A stretch of 26,058 nt of DNA, from assembly GCA_036274895.1 (NCBI GenBank), contig DASUEU010000076.1, positions 1 to 26,058 of the forward strand, written 5' to 3'. The notes under the pieces were generated by a model, which was not told the origin of the DNA, did no database searches, and was given only the letters and a program-made list of their open reading frames with translations. Positions 1-8,092 of the stretch are shown piece after piece. Source of the stretch: CALMKX01 sp036274895 (GTDB lineage: Bacteria > Acidobacteriota > Thermoanaerobaculia > Multivoradales > SZUA-115). Every line of letters starts with the position of its first letter. Position 1 is the stretch's first letter. A program made the translations under genes and the position numbers.

Positions 1-140
1 AGATGGTGATGCCCGGGGACAACGTGAACCTGGGTGTGGAGCTGATCGCTCCGATCGCGATGGAGAAGGGCGTGCGCTTCGCCATTCGCGAAGGCGGCCG
101 CACCGTCGGCGCCGGCACCGTCACCGAGATTCTGAAGTAA
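1..140 (+). CDS. tuf: Elongation factor Tu, C-terminal end (partial)
   Basis: Only the last 45 codons are in the window; the gene enters from the left edge with codon position 3 first. The translation reads MVMPGDNVNLGVELIAPIAM and ends in TVTEILK, the near-invariant end of EF-Tu domain 3. EF-Tu is the GTPase that delivers aminoacyl-tRNA to the ribosome. Its place 37 bases before rpsJ is the usual junction between the str and S10 operons, so co-transcription is likely. A short symmetrical element (CTCGAG, ATC, CTCGAG, 144-158) lies in the gap, with no T-run to suggest termination. Confidence 0.97.
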   Translation, partial: MVMPGDNVNLGVELIAPIAMEKGVRFAIREGGRTVGAGTVTEILK

Positions 141-177
141 GTACTCGAGATCCTCGAGGGCAACGCGGAGGCTCACA

Positions 178-492
<315 letters not shown>

Positions 493-506
493 GCCGAGGT
501 GTTGCC

Positions 507-1136
507 ATGGAAGGCATCCTGGGAAGAAAACTGGGCATGACCCAGATCTACGAAGCGAATGGCAGGGCCGTGCCGGTGACGGTGATCCAGGCTGGTCCGT
601 GCCTGGTCGTCCAGCGCAAGACCGTCGCCACCGACGGCTACGAGGCAGTGCAGCTCGGTCTGGTGGAGGCTCGCGCGCCGCGCAAGCCGGGGCGCGCGCT
701 GATCGGTCACTTCAAGAAGGCCGGTGTCGCGCCGACCTATCGCGTGGCCGAGTTTGGCGTCGCCGCCGACGAGGGCTTCGCTCCCGGCGACCAGGTCAAG
801 GCGTCGATCTTCAGCGTCGACGAGTACGTGGACGTGGTGGGAGTCTCGAAGGGCAAGGGCTTCCAGGGAGTGATCAAGCGCCACGGCTTCGCCGGTGGAC
901 GCGCCAGCCACGGCTCGATGTTCCATCGTGCCCCCGGCTCGATCGGCTCCTCGGCCTTCCCGTCCCGGGTGTACCCGGGACTGCGGGCGCCGGGTCAGGC
1001 GGGTGCCAAGCAGATCACCGTCAAGAACCTCAAGGTCGTCAAGGTCGATGAGGAGAACAATCTCCTCTACCTGCGCGGTGCCGTGCCCGGCGCGGCCAGC
1101 GGCTACCTGGCGATCAAGCGGGCGAAGAGAGGGTAA
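507..1136 (+). CDS. rplC: 50S ribosomal protein L3
   Basis: A 209-residue L3 that binds 23S rRNA near the peptidyl transferase centre and is an early assembly protein. The N-terminus MEGILGRKLGMTQIYE and the central loop SHGSMFHRAPGSIGSSAFPS are diagnostic; the end GAVPGAASGYLAIKRAKRG is also typical. I chose ATG 507, preceded by GAGGTG. A GTG at 489 would add six residues unknown in the family and would overlap the rpsJ stop. The gap to rplD is four bases. Confidence 0.97.
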   Translation: MEGILGRKLGMTQIYEANGRAVPVTVIQAGPCLVVQRKTVATDGYEAVQLGLVEARAPRKPGRALIGHFKKAGVAPTYRVAEFGVAADEGFAPGDQVKASIFSVDEYVDVVGVSKGKGFQGVIKRHGFAGGRASHGSMFHRAPGSIGSSAFPSRVYPGLRAPGQAGAKQITVKNLKVVKVDEENNLLYLRGAVPGAASGYLAIKRAKRG

Positions 1137-1140
1137 GGCG

Positions 1141-1764
1141 ATGAAGCTCGCTGTCAAGAACCTCGAGAACCTCTCGGTCGGCGAAGTCGAGCTGCCGGAG
1201 TCCGTGTTCGCCTATCCGTACAAGGAGCACCTGATCCATCTCGCGGTCGATGCCTATCTCGCGGGTTTGCGCCGCGGCACGCACAAGACCAAGGGGCGCG
1301 GTGAAGTCTCCGGTGCGGGCAAGAAGCTCTGGAAGCAGAAGGGCACGGGCCGTGCTCGCATGGGCAGCTTGCGCTCGCCGATCTGGCGCAAGGGCGGCAC
1401 CGTCCACGGGCCGCAGCCGCGCAGCTATGCCAAGAGCCTGACCGTGCAAGAGAAGAAGAACGCCCTGAAGTCGGCCTTGTCGAGGAAGCTCGCCGACCAA
1501 CAGATCCTGGTGGTCGACAGCCTGGCGCTCGCCAGCCACAAGACCGCCGAGCTCGCCCGCGCCCTCTCCCGCTTGGGCGTTTCGGCCAAGGCACTGGTGG
1601 TCGACTCGCAGGAGAACGTGCATCTCAATCTCGCAGCGCGCAACAACCCGCACCTGAAGACGGTCGATGCTCTCGCGGTGAACGTCTACGACGTGGTGGG
1701 CCGCAATCATCTGGTGGTTTCGCAGCGCGCTCTCGATCGGCTGGTGGAGGTATTGCAGCGATGA
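1141..1764 (+). CDS. rplD: 50S ribosomal protein L4
   Basis: A 207-residue L4/uL4, a 23S rRNA-binding protein whose loop lines the exit tunnel. In Escherichia coli L4 also represses the S10 operon; no equivalent leader is visible here. The loop has the expected RRGTHKTKGRGEVSGAGKK and GTGRARMGSLRSPIWRKGG. The reading frame is open further upstream inside rplC, but ATG 1141 follows GGGTAAGGCG and matches the family N-terminus. The last four bases overlap the start of rplW (ATGA). Confidence 0.97.
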   Translation: MKLAVKNLENLSVGEVELPESVFAYPYKEHLIHLAVDAYLAGLRRGTHKTKGRGEVSGAGKKLWKQKGTGRARMGSLRSPIWRKGGTVHGPQPRSYAKSLTVQEKKNALKSALSRKLADQQILVVDSLALASHKTAELARALSRLGVSAKALVVDSQENVHLNLAARNNPHLKTVDALAVNVYDVVGRNHLVVSQRALDRLVEVLQR

Positions 1765-2051
1765 GGATCGAGGAAGTCATCGTCCGACCTCTGATCACCG
1801 AGAAGATCGCCTCTCAGGGCGAATCTCAGGTCATGGCCTTCGAGGTCAACCTGCGCGCCAACAAGATCCAGGTCAAAAAGGCGCTCGAGACCAAGTTTCC
1901 CGGGGTCAAGGTGGCCGACGTGCGGGTCGCCCGCATGCATGGCAAGACCCGCCGGGTTGGCCGTTTCGTCGGCCGGCGCTCCGACTGGAAGAAGGTTTAC
2001 GTGCGCCTGGCCGCGGACTCGAAGCAGCTCCAGTTCTTCGAGGGTGTCTAG
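1761..2051 (+). CDS. rplW: 50S ribosomal protein L23
   Basis: A 96-residue L23/uL23, which surrounds the exit tunnel and is the docking site for trigger factor and the signal recognition particle. The opening EEVIVRPLITEKI, then EVNLRANKIQVKKALE and VRVARMHGKTRRVGR are family hallmarks. It shares four bases with the end of rplD, consistent with translational coupling. Confidence 0.97.
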   Translation: MRIEEVIVRPLITEKIASQGESQVMAFEVNLRANKIQVKKALETKFPGVKVADVRVARMHGKTRRVGRFVGRRSDWKKVYVRLAADSKQLQFFEGV

Positions 2052-2070
2052 GAAAGGAACGGTGTAGCTG

Positions 2071-2892
2071 ATGGCGATGAAGAGTTTCAAGCCGACCAAT
2101 CCGGCCAGCCGCTTCCAGACCTACTCGAGCTTCGAGGAGATCACGCGCAGCAAGCCGGAGAAGTCGTTGATCGAGGGCAAGCCGGGCACCGGCGGCCGCA
2201 ACAACAAGGGCGAGGTGACCATCTGGTTCCGTGGTGGCGGGCACAAGCGCCGCTACCGCAAGATCGACTTTCGGCGCGACAAGCGCGGTGTGCCGGCCAA
2301 GGTGGCGGCCATCGAGTACGACCCGAACCGTTCCGCCCGCATCGCCCTGCTGCACTATGCGGACGGTGAGAAGCGCTACATCCTGTGGCCCAACGGCCTC
2401 GCGGTCGGCGCCACGGTCGAGGCGGGAGACAAGGCCGAGATCAACCTGGGCAACGCCCTGCCGCTCAAGCTGATCCCGCTCGGCACGGTGATCCACAACA
2501 TCGAGCTGCGCATGGGCAAGGGCGGCCAGCTGGTGCGCGGTGCCGGTGCGTCGGCGCAGCTGATGGCCAAGGAAGGTGACTACGCCCAAGTGAAGCTGCC
2601 CTCGGGCGAGGTGCGCAAGGTTCACGTCGAGTGCTACGCGACGGTTGGCCAGGTGGGCAACCTGGAGCACGAGAACACCTCCTTCGGCAAGGCCGGACGC
2701 CGGCGCTGGCTCGGTCGCCGCCCCCACAACCGTGGCGTGGTGATGAACCCGGTCGACCATCCCATGGGTGGTGGCGAAGGCAAGTCCTCGGGCGGTCGTC
2801 ACCCCTGTACTCCTTGGGGCGTTCCAACCAAGGGCTACAAGACTCGTAACAACAAGCGGACGGACGCCATGATCGTCCGCCGGCGCGACTAG
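2071..2892 (+). CDS. rplB: 50S ribosomal protein L2
   Basis: A 273-residue L2, the usual length. It bridges subunits and supports peptidyl transferase assembly. The N-terminus FKPTNPASRFQTY and the C-terminal block NPVDHPMGGGEG, then GGRHPCTPWGVPTKGYKTR are diagnostic. The histidine of VDHP is retained, while the following residue is Met where many bacteria have His. AGGAAAGGA precedes the start. ATG 2077 is an alternative start that would drop only two residues. Confidence 0.98.
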   Translation: MAMKSFKPTNPASRFQTYSSFEEITRSKPEKSLIEGKPGTGGRNNKGEVTIWFRGGGHKRRYRKIDFRRDKRGVPAKVAAIEYDPNRSARIALLHYADGEKRYILWPNGLAVGATVEAGDKAEINLGNALPLKLIPLGTVIHNIELRMGKGGQLVRGAGASAQLMAKEGDYAQVKLPSGEVRKVHVECYATVGQVGNLEHENTSFGKAGRRRWLGRRPHNRGVVMNPVDHPMGGGEGKSSGGRHPCTPWGVPTKGYKTRNNKRTDAMIVRRRD

Positions 2893-2903
2893 GGAGGCCT
2901 GCC

Positions 2904-3191
2904 GTGGCTCGTTCGCTCAAGAAGGGTTACTTCATCGACGCCTCGCTCGCCGAGAAGATCGAGGCGATGAATCAGAGAGGGGATCGTCGCGTGGTCAAGA
3001 CCTGGTCGCGACGCTCGACGGTCATCCCCGAGATGGTCGGCCACACCCTCGCGGTGCACAACGGCTCGAAGTTCATCCCGGTGTTCGTCAGCGAGAACAT
3101 GGTCGGTCACAAGCTCGGCGAGTTCGCCATGACCCGCACGTTCCGCGGTCACTCCGGCAAGAAGGCGGAGAAGTCCGCCAAGGCTCGCTGA
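2904..3191 (+). CDS. rpsS: 30S ribosomal protein S19
   Basis: A 95-residue S19/uS19 in the 30S head. The N-terminus MARSLKKGYFID, the central VVKTWSRRSTVIPEMVGHT and the end FAMTRTFRGHSGKK are characteristic. The start is GTG with AGGGAGG seven bases upstream, a strong Shine-Dalgarno that compensates for the weaker codon. It lies 11 bases after rplB. Confidence 0.98.
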   Translation: MARSLKKGYFIDASLAEKIEAMNQRGDRRVVKTWSRRSTVIPEMVGHTLAVHNGSKFIPVFVSENMVGHKLGEFAMTRTFRGHSGKKAEKSAKAR

Positions 3192-3211
3192 TCGCGGGAA
3201 GGAGCCGAATC

Positions 3212-3547
3212 ATGGTGACGACAGCGAGACTTCGATATCTCCGCGGCTCGGCGCAGAAGGTGCGCCTGGTGGCGGATCTGATCCGCGGCAAGAACGTCCA
3301 GGATGCGGTCGGCATTCTCGAGCGCACTCCCAAGGGGGCGGCTGCGCCGCTCGCCAAGCTGCTGCGCTCGGCGATCGCCAACGCCGAGAATGGCAAGAAC
3401 CTGGTCGATGTCGACCGGTTGATGGTCAAGGAGATCTTCGTCGACGGTGGCCCCAGCCAGAAGCGGGTGCGACCGGCGCCGATGGGGCGCGCCTTTCGGG
3501 TGATCAAGCGCACCAGCCACATCACGATCAAGCTCGACACCCAATAG
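3212..3547 (+). CDS. rplV: 50S ribosomal protein L22
   Basis: A 111-residue L22/uL22. It contacts all 23S rRNA domains and its hairpin tip reaches the exit tunnel where macrolides bind. The opening TARLRYLRGSAQKVRLVADLIRGK, read as MVTTARLRYLRGSAQK onward, and the hairpin region PSQKRVRPAPMGRAFRVIKR match the family. AAGGAG lies shortly before the ATG. Confidence 0.97.
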   Translation: MVTTARLRYLRGSAQKVRLVADLIRGKNVQDAVGILERTPKGAAAPLAKLLRSAIANAENGKNLVDVDRLMVKEIFVDGGPSQKRVRPAPMGRAFRVIKRTSHITIKLDTQ

Positions 3548-3559
3548 AGGGTTCAAACG

Positions 3560-4210
3560 GTGGGTCAGAAAACACATCCCTACGGTTTCCGCCTGGTCTA
3601 CAACAAGACCTGGCACTCGCGCTGGTACGCCGAAGGCAGCTATGCCGAGACCCTGCACCAGGATCTCGCGCTGCGCAAGGAGCTCAAGCGGCGCCTGGGC
3701 CATGCCGGCGTCTCGGAGATCGACATCGAGCGCGCGGCCGACAAGCTGCGGGTGACGATCTACACCTCGCGCCCGGGCATCATCATCGGCCGCAAGGGAG
3801 CCGAGGTCGACAAGCTGCGCGACGACCTGATCAAGCGGGTTGGTCGCGAAGTTCACATCAACATCCAGGAGATCCAGCGCCCCGAGCTCGACGCCCAGCT
3901 GGTCGCCGAGTCGATCGCCGGGCAGCTCGAGCGCCGGGTCTCCTTCCGCCGCGCGATGAAGAAGTCCATGGAGTCGGCCTTCCGGTTCGGCGCCAAGGGT
4001 TTCAAGGTGATGGTAGCCGGTCGTCTCGGCGGCAACGAGATCGCCCGCTCCGAGTGGTATCAGGAAGGGCGTCTGCCCCTCCACACCTTGAAGGCGGACA
4101 TCGACTACGGCTTCGCCCAGGCCTACACCACGTACGGCGTCATCGGCTGCAAGGTGTGGGTGTACCGGGGCGACGTGCTGAGGGAGAAGACGCGCCGCGC
4201 GAGCGCGTGA
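3560..4210 (+). CDS. rpsC: 30S ribosomal protein S3
   Basis: A 216-residue S3/uS3 at the mRNA entry tunnel, part of the ribosomal helicase surface. The N-terminus MGQKTHPYGFRLVYNKTW is typical. A type 2 KH domain carries RPGIIIGRKGAEVDKLRDDL at roughly residues 72-91, and the C-terminal domain includes KGFKVMVAGRLGGNEIARSE. The start is GTG behind AGAGGG. It is 12 bases downstream of rplV. Confidence 0.98.
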   Translation: MGQKTHPYGFRLVYNKTWHSRWYAEGSYAETLHQDLALRKELKRRLGHAGVSEIDIERAADKLRVTIYTSRPGIIIGRKGAEVDKLRDDLIKRVGREVHINIQEIQRPELDAQLVAESIAGQLERRVSFRRAMKKSMESAFRFGAKGFKVMVAGRLGGNEIARSEWYQEGRLPLHTLKADIDYGFAQAYTTYGVIGCKVWVYRGDVLREKTRRASA

Positions 4211-4222
4211 GGAGCCATCGCC

Positions 4223-4642
4223 ATGTTGATGCCCAAGAAGGTCAAGTTCAGAAAGACGCATCGCGGTCGGCGAGCCGGCATCTCGAAGGGCGCGACCTAC
4301 ATCGCGTTCGGCGATTACGGTTTGCAGGCACTCGAAGCCGGTTGGGTCACGGCGCGCGAGATCGAAGCTGCCCGTATCGCGATCAGCCGTGCGATCAAGC
4401 GCGGTGGTAAGGTGTGGATCCGGGTCTTCCCCGACAAGCCGGTGACCAAGAAGCCGCTCGAAACTCGTATGGGTAAGGGCAAGGGCAACCCCGAGGAGTG
4501 GGTCGCCGTGGTGCGGCCCGGTCGCATCCTCTACGAGCTCGAGGGGGTCACCACCGAGCAGGCCGCGGAGGCCATGACGCTGGCGGCCCACAAGCTCAGC
4601 ATCAAGTCCCGGTTCATCACCCGCGAGATGGAGCTGAGGTAG
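4223..4642 (+). CDS. rplP: 50S ribosomal protein L16
   Basis: A 139-residue L16/uL16, which sits near the A site and helps position the aminoacyl-tRNA. The opening MLMPKKVKFRKTHRGR and the block VWIRVFPDKPVTKKPLETRM are diagnostic, followed by GKGKGNPEEWVAVVRPGRIL. GAGGAG eight bases upstream favours ATG 4223 over the in-frame ATG 4229. rpmC follows after four bases. Confidence 0.97.
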   Translation: MLMPKKVKFRKTHRGRRAGISKGATYIAFGDYGLQALEAGWVTAREIEAARIAISRAIKRGGKVWIRVFPDKPVTKKPLETRMGKGKGNPEEWVAVVRPGRILYELEGVTTEQAAEAMTLAAHKLSIKSRFITREMELR

Positions 4643-4646
4643 AGCC

Positions 4647-4841
4647 ATGAAAGCGTCCGAGTTCAGAAATCTCACCGTGGAAGAGCTGCAGGCGAAGGAG
4701 AGGGATCTCGCCGATCAGCTGTTCAACCTGCGGATCAACAAGGCCACGGGCAAGCTCGAGAACCCGGCCAAGATTCCCGCCGTCAAGCGGGACCTCGCGC
4801 GAGTGCTAACCGTGCTCGGCGAGAAGCAGCGGGCGAGCTGA
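4647..4841 (+). CDS. rpmC: 50S ribosomal protein L29
   Basis: A 64-residue L29/uL29, a two-helix protein at the exit tunnel next to L23 and part of the signal recognition particle docking area. The sequence KASEFRNLTVEELQAKERDL followed by LFNLRINKATGKLENPAKI is the expected helical hairpin. The length and the place between rplP and rpsQ are canonical. Confidence 0.97.
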   Translation: MKASEFRNLTVEELQAKERDLADQLFNLRINKATGKLENPAKIPAVKRDLARVLTVLGEKQRAS

Positions 4842-4852
4842 GGACCAAGAAG

Positions 4853-5137
4853 ATGAGCGAAGTGGAAGCCGGAAACAGCGTGGCCGAGCGCGGCCGCCGC
4901 CAAGCCAAGGTCGGCACCGTGGTCAGCAACAAGATGGACAAGACGGTGGTGGTCGCGGTGACCAACCCGATGATGCATCCGCTCTACCATCGATATGTGA
5001 AGCGGACCTCCAAGTTCCACGCGCACGACCCAGAGAACCAGTGCGCGATCGGCGACGAGGTGGAGATCGTCTCGACCCGGCCGTTGTCGAAGACCAAGCG
5101 GTGGCGGGTGCGGCAGATTCTCCGGCGCGCTCAGTAG
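4853..5137 (+). CDS. rpsQ: 30S ribosomal protein S17
   Basis: A 94-residue S17/uS17, an OB-fold 16S rRNA-binding assembly protein. The core GTVVSNKMDKTVVVAVTNPM, then YHRYVKRTSKFHAHD and the end RPLSKTKRWRVRQIL are family signatures. An extra N-terminal stretch of about 15 residues (SEVEAGNSVAERGRRQ) precedes the fold. The ATG is preceded by GAGGACCAAGAAG. Confidence 0.97.
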   Translation: MSEVEAGNSVAERGRRQAKVGTVVSNKMDKTVVVAVTNPMMHPLYHRYVKRTSKFHAHDPENQCAIGDEVEIVSTRPLSKTKRWRVRQILRRAQ

Positions 5138-5156
5138 CTAATAGGGAGTTTCGGTC

Positions 5157-5525
5157 ATGATCCAGATGGGGACGGTCCTCGACGTCGCGGACAACACCGG
5201 CGCCAAGAAGATCGCCTGCATTCACCTGCGAGGAGGCTCCGCCGGGCAGTATGGCCGGCTGGGAGACCTCATTACGGCGTCGGTCAAAGAAGCGACGCCG
5301 GACGGTACGGTGAAGAAGGGGCAGGTGGTCAAGGCGGTGATCGTGCGCACGGTCAAGGAGCAGCGCCGCCGCGACGGCAGCTACATCCGCTTCGATACCA
5401 ACTCCGCGGTGCTGGTCAACGATGCCGGAGAGCCGATCGGCACCCGCGTCTTCGGGCCCGTGGCCAGAGAGCTGCGCGAGCGTAAGTTCATGCGCATCAT
5501 CTCGCTGGCGCCGGAGGTGATCTAG
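5157..5525 (+). CDS. rplN: 50S ribosomal protein L14
   Basis: A 122-residue L14/uL14, the exact family length. It lies at the subunit interface and is the binding site of RsfS. The N-terminus MIQMGTVLDVADNTGAKKI and the C-terminus GPVARELRERKFMRIISLAP are nearly invariant. It directly abuts rplX with no spacer, and AGGGAG lies upstream of its ATG. Confidence 0.98.
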   Translation: MIQMGTVLDVADNTGAKKIACIHLRGGSAGQYGRLGDLITASVKEATPDGTVKKGQVVKAVIVRTVKEQRRRDGSYIRFDTNSAVLVNDAGEPIGTRVFGPVARELRERKFMRIISLAPEVI

Positions 5526-5852
5526 ATGGCGCAGAAGGTGAACATCAAGAAGAACGATCAGGTGCTGGTGATCGCCGGCAGGGACCGGGGCACCAGGGCG
5601 AAGGTCCTGCGCGTGTTTCCCGACAAGGGCACTGCGCTGGTCGAGCGAGTCAACCTGGTCAAGCGTCACACCCGCCCCAACCCGCAGAAGCAGGTGCAGG
5701 GTGGCATCCTGGAGAAGGAGGCGCCGATCTCCCTATCCAACCTGATGGTGATCGACCCGCAGGGCGGTAAACCCACCCGCGTCGGTCGCCAGCGCACCGA
5801 GGATGGCGACAGCGTGCGGGTGACCAAGAAGAGCGGCACCAAGCTCTCGTAA
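5526..5852 (+). CDS. rplX: 50S ribosomal protein L24
   Basis: A 108-residue L24/uL24, an initiator of 50S assembly with a KOW motif. The KOW segment NDQVLVIAGRDRGTRAKVLR is at residues 10-29. It is followed by VNLVKRHTRPNPQKQVQGGI and EAPISLSNLMVIDP. The start codon follows the rplN stop immediately, so translation is probably coupled; GAGGTGATC in the end of rplN could be its Shine-Dalgarno. Confidence 0.97.
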   Translation: MAQKVNIKKNDQVLVIAGRDRGTRAKVLRVFPDKGTALVERVNLVKRHTRPNPQKQVQGGILEKEAPISLSNLMVIDPQGGKPTRVGRQRTEDGDSVRVTKKSGTKLS

Positions 5853-5862
5853 GAGGCGAGCC

Positions 5863-6477
5863 ATGGCGAAGAAGAGCGACAAGAGCGAGAAGACCGAAAG
5901 CAAGACCGCGGCGCCGGCCAAGGAAGGCTACGTGCCGCGTCTGAAGACGCGCTACCGCGAAGAAGTGGTGCCCAAGCTGCGCCAGGAGTTCAGCATCGGC
6001 AACGCCATGGCGGTGCCGCGCATCGAGAAGGTGAACCTCAACATGGGCCTGGGTGATGCCACCCAGAACATCAAGATCCTGGACGACGCCGTGGGTGAGC
6101 TGGCGTCAGTGGCCGGACAGAAGCCGACCATCACCCGCGCCCACAAGTCGATCGCGGCCTTCAAGGTGCGCGCCGGCCAGCCGATCGGCTGCCGGGTCAC
6201 CCTGCGCGGCGACCGCATGTGGGAGTTCCTCGATCGGCTGATCTCGATCGCCCTGCCCCGAGTGCGCGACTTCCGCGGCATCCCGAGCAAGAGCTTCGAC
6301 GGCCGCGGCAACTACACCCTGGGCATCAAGGATCACCTGATCTTCCCCGAGGTCGACTACAACAAGGTCGAGCGCTCGAAGGGAATGAACATCACCATCG
6401 TCACGACGGCCGGGAACGACGAGCGGGCTCTCTACCTGCTGCGTCAGATCGGCATGCCGTTTGCCGGACGCAACTAG
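5863..6477 (+). CDS. rplE: 50S ribosomal protein L5 with N-terminal extension
   Basis: A 204-residue L5/uL5, which binds 5S rRNA and contacts P-site tRNA. The usual protein is about 180 residues. The standard fold begins near YVPRLKTRYREEVVPKL, so residues 1-22 are an extra Lys/Glu/Ser/Ala-rich tail. The tail is in frame behind GAGGCGAGCC, with no better later start. Family motifs include NPRIEKV-like VPRIEKVNLNMGLGDA, AGQPIGCRVTLRG and FPEVDYNKVERSKGMNI. Confidence 0.96.
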   Translation: MAKKSDKSEKTESKTAAPAKEGYVPRLKTRYREEVVPKLRQEFSIGNAMAVPRIEKVNLNMGLGDATQNIKILDDAVGELASVAGQKPTITRAHKSIAAFKVRAGQPIGCRVTLRGDRMWEFLDRLISIALPRVRDFRGIPSKSFDGRGNYTLGIKDHLIFPEVDYNKVERSKGMNITIVTTAGNDERALYLLRQIGMPFAGRN

Positions 6478-6499
6478 AGGCTCGGACGAGGAGGCTACC

Positions 6500-6685
6500 G
6501 TGGCCACGCAAGCGAAGATCGCGAAGAACACCAAGAAGCTCAAGTTCGCCATCCGTCACCGCAACCGTTGCAAGGTGTGTGGCCGGCCGCGGGGATTCCT
6601 GCGCAAGTTCGGCCTGTGCCGGATCTGCTTCCGCAATCTCTCGCTCCAGGGTTATCTCCCGGGCGTGATCAAGGCGAGCTGGTGA
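6500..6685 (+). CDS. rpsN: 30S ribosomal protein S14, short zinc-binding type
   Basis: A 61-residue S14/uS14 of the zinc-ribbon (type Z) class. The cysteine pairs CKVC and CRIC are 15 residues apart, and the end is the conserved NLSLQGYLPGVIKASW. The frame is open upstream, but GTG 6500 follows GAGGCTACC and gives the exact type Z length; an ATG at 6461 would start inside rplE. The short zinc form is usual outside most Proteobacteria, which helps exclude that group. Confidence 0.95.
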   Translation: MATQAKIAKNTKKLKFAIRHRNRCKVCGRPRGFLRKFGLCRICFRNLSLQGYLPGVIKASW

Positions 6686-6704
6686 GGTCCGAGGAGATTT
6701 CAGC

Positions 6705-7103
6705 ATGAGCATGACCGATCCCATCTCAGACTTCCTGACCCGAATCCGCAACGCCCACCTGGCGAAGCACGACCGGCTGGACATGCCGGCTTCGAAGATG
6801 AAGCTCGAGATCTGCCGCATCCTCAAGGAGGAGGGCTTCATCCGCAACTACCGCGTGCTCGAGACCCAGCCCGCGCAGACGCTGCGAGTTCTCCTGCGTT
6901 ACGACCAGGAAGGCCAGCCGGCGATCCGCCACGTGTCGCGGATCAGCAAGCCGGGCCGCCGGGTCTATCGGGGCGCCGAGGAGATCCGGCCCGTGCGCAA
7001 CGGTCTCGGCCTGACCATCGTGTCGACCTCTCGGGGCCTGGTCTCCGATCGCACCGCACGCGAGCAGCGGGTGGGCGGCGAGGTGGTCTGCGAGCTGTGG
7101 TGA
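6705..7103 (+). CDS. rpsH: 30S ribosomal protein S8
   Basis: A 132-residue S8/uS8, which binds the central domain of 16S rRNA and in Escherichia coli is the repressor of the spc operon. The opening MTDPISDFLTRIRNAHLAKH, the middle RHVSRISKPGRRVY and the C-terminal GLGLTIVSTSRGLVSDRTAR are diagnostic. GAGGAG lies upstream of the ATG. An in-frame second Met (MSMTD) gives a two-residue ambiguity. Confidence 0.97.
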   Translation: MSMTDPISDFLTRIRNAHLAKHDRLDMPASKMKLEICRILKEEGFIRNYRVLETQPAQTLRVLLRYDQEGQPAIRHVSRISKPGRRVYRGAEEIRPVRNGLGLTIVSTSRGLVSDRTAREQRVGGEVVCELW

Positions 7104-7128
7104 ACGGGTATTCATTGAGGGGCTAACC

Positions 7129-7671
7129 ATGTCGCGCGTAGGAAGAAAGCCGATCCCCATTCCGAGTGGGGCGAAGATCGAGATCAAGGAAGGCGTGCTC
7201 TACGCCGAGGGACCGAAGGGCAAGGTCGAGACGCGACTGCTCGAGGGCCACGGGGTGGAGCTCAAAGACGGCGCCGTCCACGTCAGCCGCAACGGCGACT
7301 CCGGCCGCGAGCGGGCGCGCCATGGTCTCTTGCGCTCGCTGCTGGCCAATGCCGTCGACGGTGTCTCGAAGGGTTGGACCAAGCAGTTGGACATCGTCGG
7401 CGTCGGTTACAAGGCGGAGGTCAAGGGCTCGGACGTGCAGTTCGCCCTCGGCTACTCGCATCCGGTGATCTATCCCATCCCCGCCGGCATCGCCATCGAG
7501 ATCGACACCAAGGCGAACCGCATCACCATCACCGGTGCCGATCGCCAGCAAGTGGGGCAAGTCGCCGCGGAGATTCGCAGCCTGAGGAGCCCGGACCCGT
7601 ACAAGGGCAAGGGGATTCGCTATACCGGCGAAGTGCTGCGGATGAAGGAAGGCAAGTCCGGCTCGCGCTAG
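7129..7671 (+). CDS. rplF: 50S ribosomal protein L6
   Basis: A 180-residue L6/uL6 of two related domains near the factor-binding site. The start MSRVGRKPIPIPSGAKIEIK and the C-terminal block RSPDPYKGKGIRYTGEVLRM are characteristic. The spacer from rpsH is 25 bases and contains GAGGGG as Shine-Dalgarno. Confidence 0.98.
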   Translation: MSRVGRKPIPIPSGAKIEIKEGVLYAEGPKGKVETRLLEGHGVELKDGAVHVSRNGDSGRERARHGLLRSLLANAVDGVSKGWTKQLDIVGVGYKAEVKGSDVQFALGYSHPVIYPIPAGIAIEIDTKANRITITGADRQQVGQVAAEIRSLRSPDPYKGKGIRYTGEVLRMKEGKSGSR

Positions 7672-7683
7672 GAGCGTTCTAAA

Positions 7684-8076
7684 ATGAGCGAAGGAAACGT
7701 CCACAAGAAGCGAGTCATGGAGAAGCGGGAGCGCCGCCATCGTGCGCACCAGCGGATCCGCACCCGGGTTCGCGGCACGGCCGAGCGGCCGCGTCTCGCC
7801 GTCTTCAAGAGCCTGTTGCACATCTACGCCCAGATCATCGACGACGATCGGGGCACCACGCTGGTGGCGGCGAGCACCCTCGATGCCGAGGTGAAGGCGA
7901 AGCTCGCCGGCAACACCGGGAATCGCGAGGCGGCCCGAGCCGTCGGCGAGGTCGTGGCCCTGCGCGCCAAGGCCAAGGGAATCGAACAGGTGGTCTTCGA
8001 CCGTGGCGGGTACGTCTACCACGGCAAGGTCAAGGAAATCGCCGAGAGCGCCCGCAAGCAGGGCCTGGACTTTTAG
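7684..8076 (+). CDS. rplR: 50S ribosomal protein L18
   Basis: A 130-residue L18/uL18, which carries 5S rRNA into the central protuberance together with L5. The basic N-terminus EKRERRHRAHQRIRTRVRG and the sequence RPRLAVFKSLLHIYAQIIDD are family hallmarks, as is the C-terminal VVFDRGGYVYHGKVKEIAES. AGGAG nine bases before ATG 7684 supports that start; it adds 12 residues to a core that could begin at MEKRERR. Confidence 0.96.
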   Translation: MSEGNVHKKRVMEKRERRHRAHQRIRTRVRGTAERPRLAVFKSLLHIYAQIIDDDRGTTLVAASTLDAEVKAKLAGNTGNREAARAVGEVVALRAKAKGIEQVVFDRGGYVYHGKVKEIAESARKQGLDF

Positions 8077-8092
8077 AGGAAGGGGTCGACCG

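Noticed and set aside
144..158. Terminator between tuf and rpsJ
   Set aside because: CTCGAG-ATC-CTCGAG is symmetrical but short and has no T-run; read-through is expected.
3149..4675. A 508-codon minus-strand open frame across rplV, rpsC and rplP
   Set aside because: Same reason: antisense shadow of ribosomal genes with low-complexity His/Asp/Leu-rich composition.
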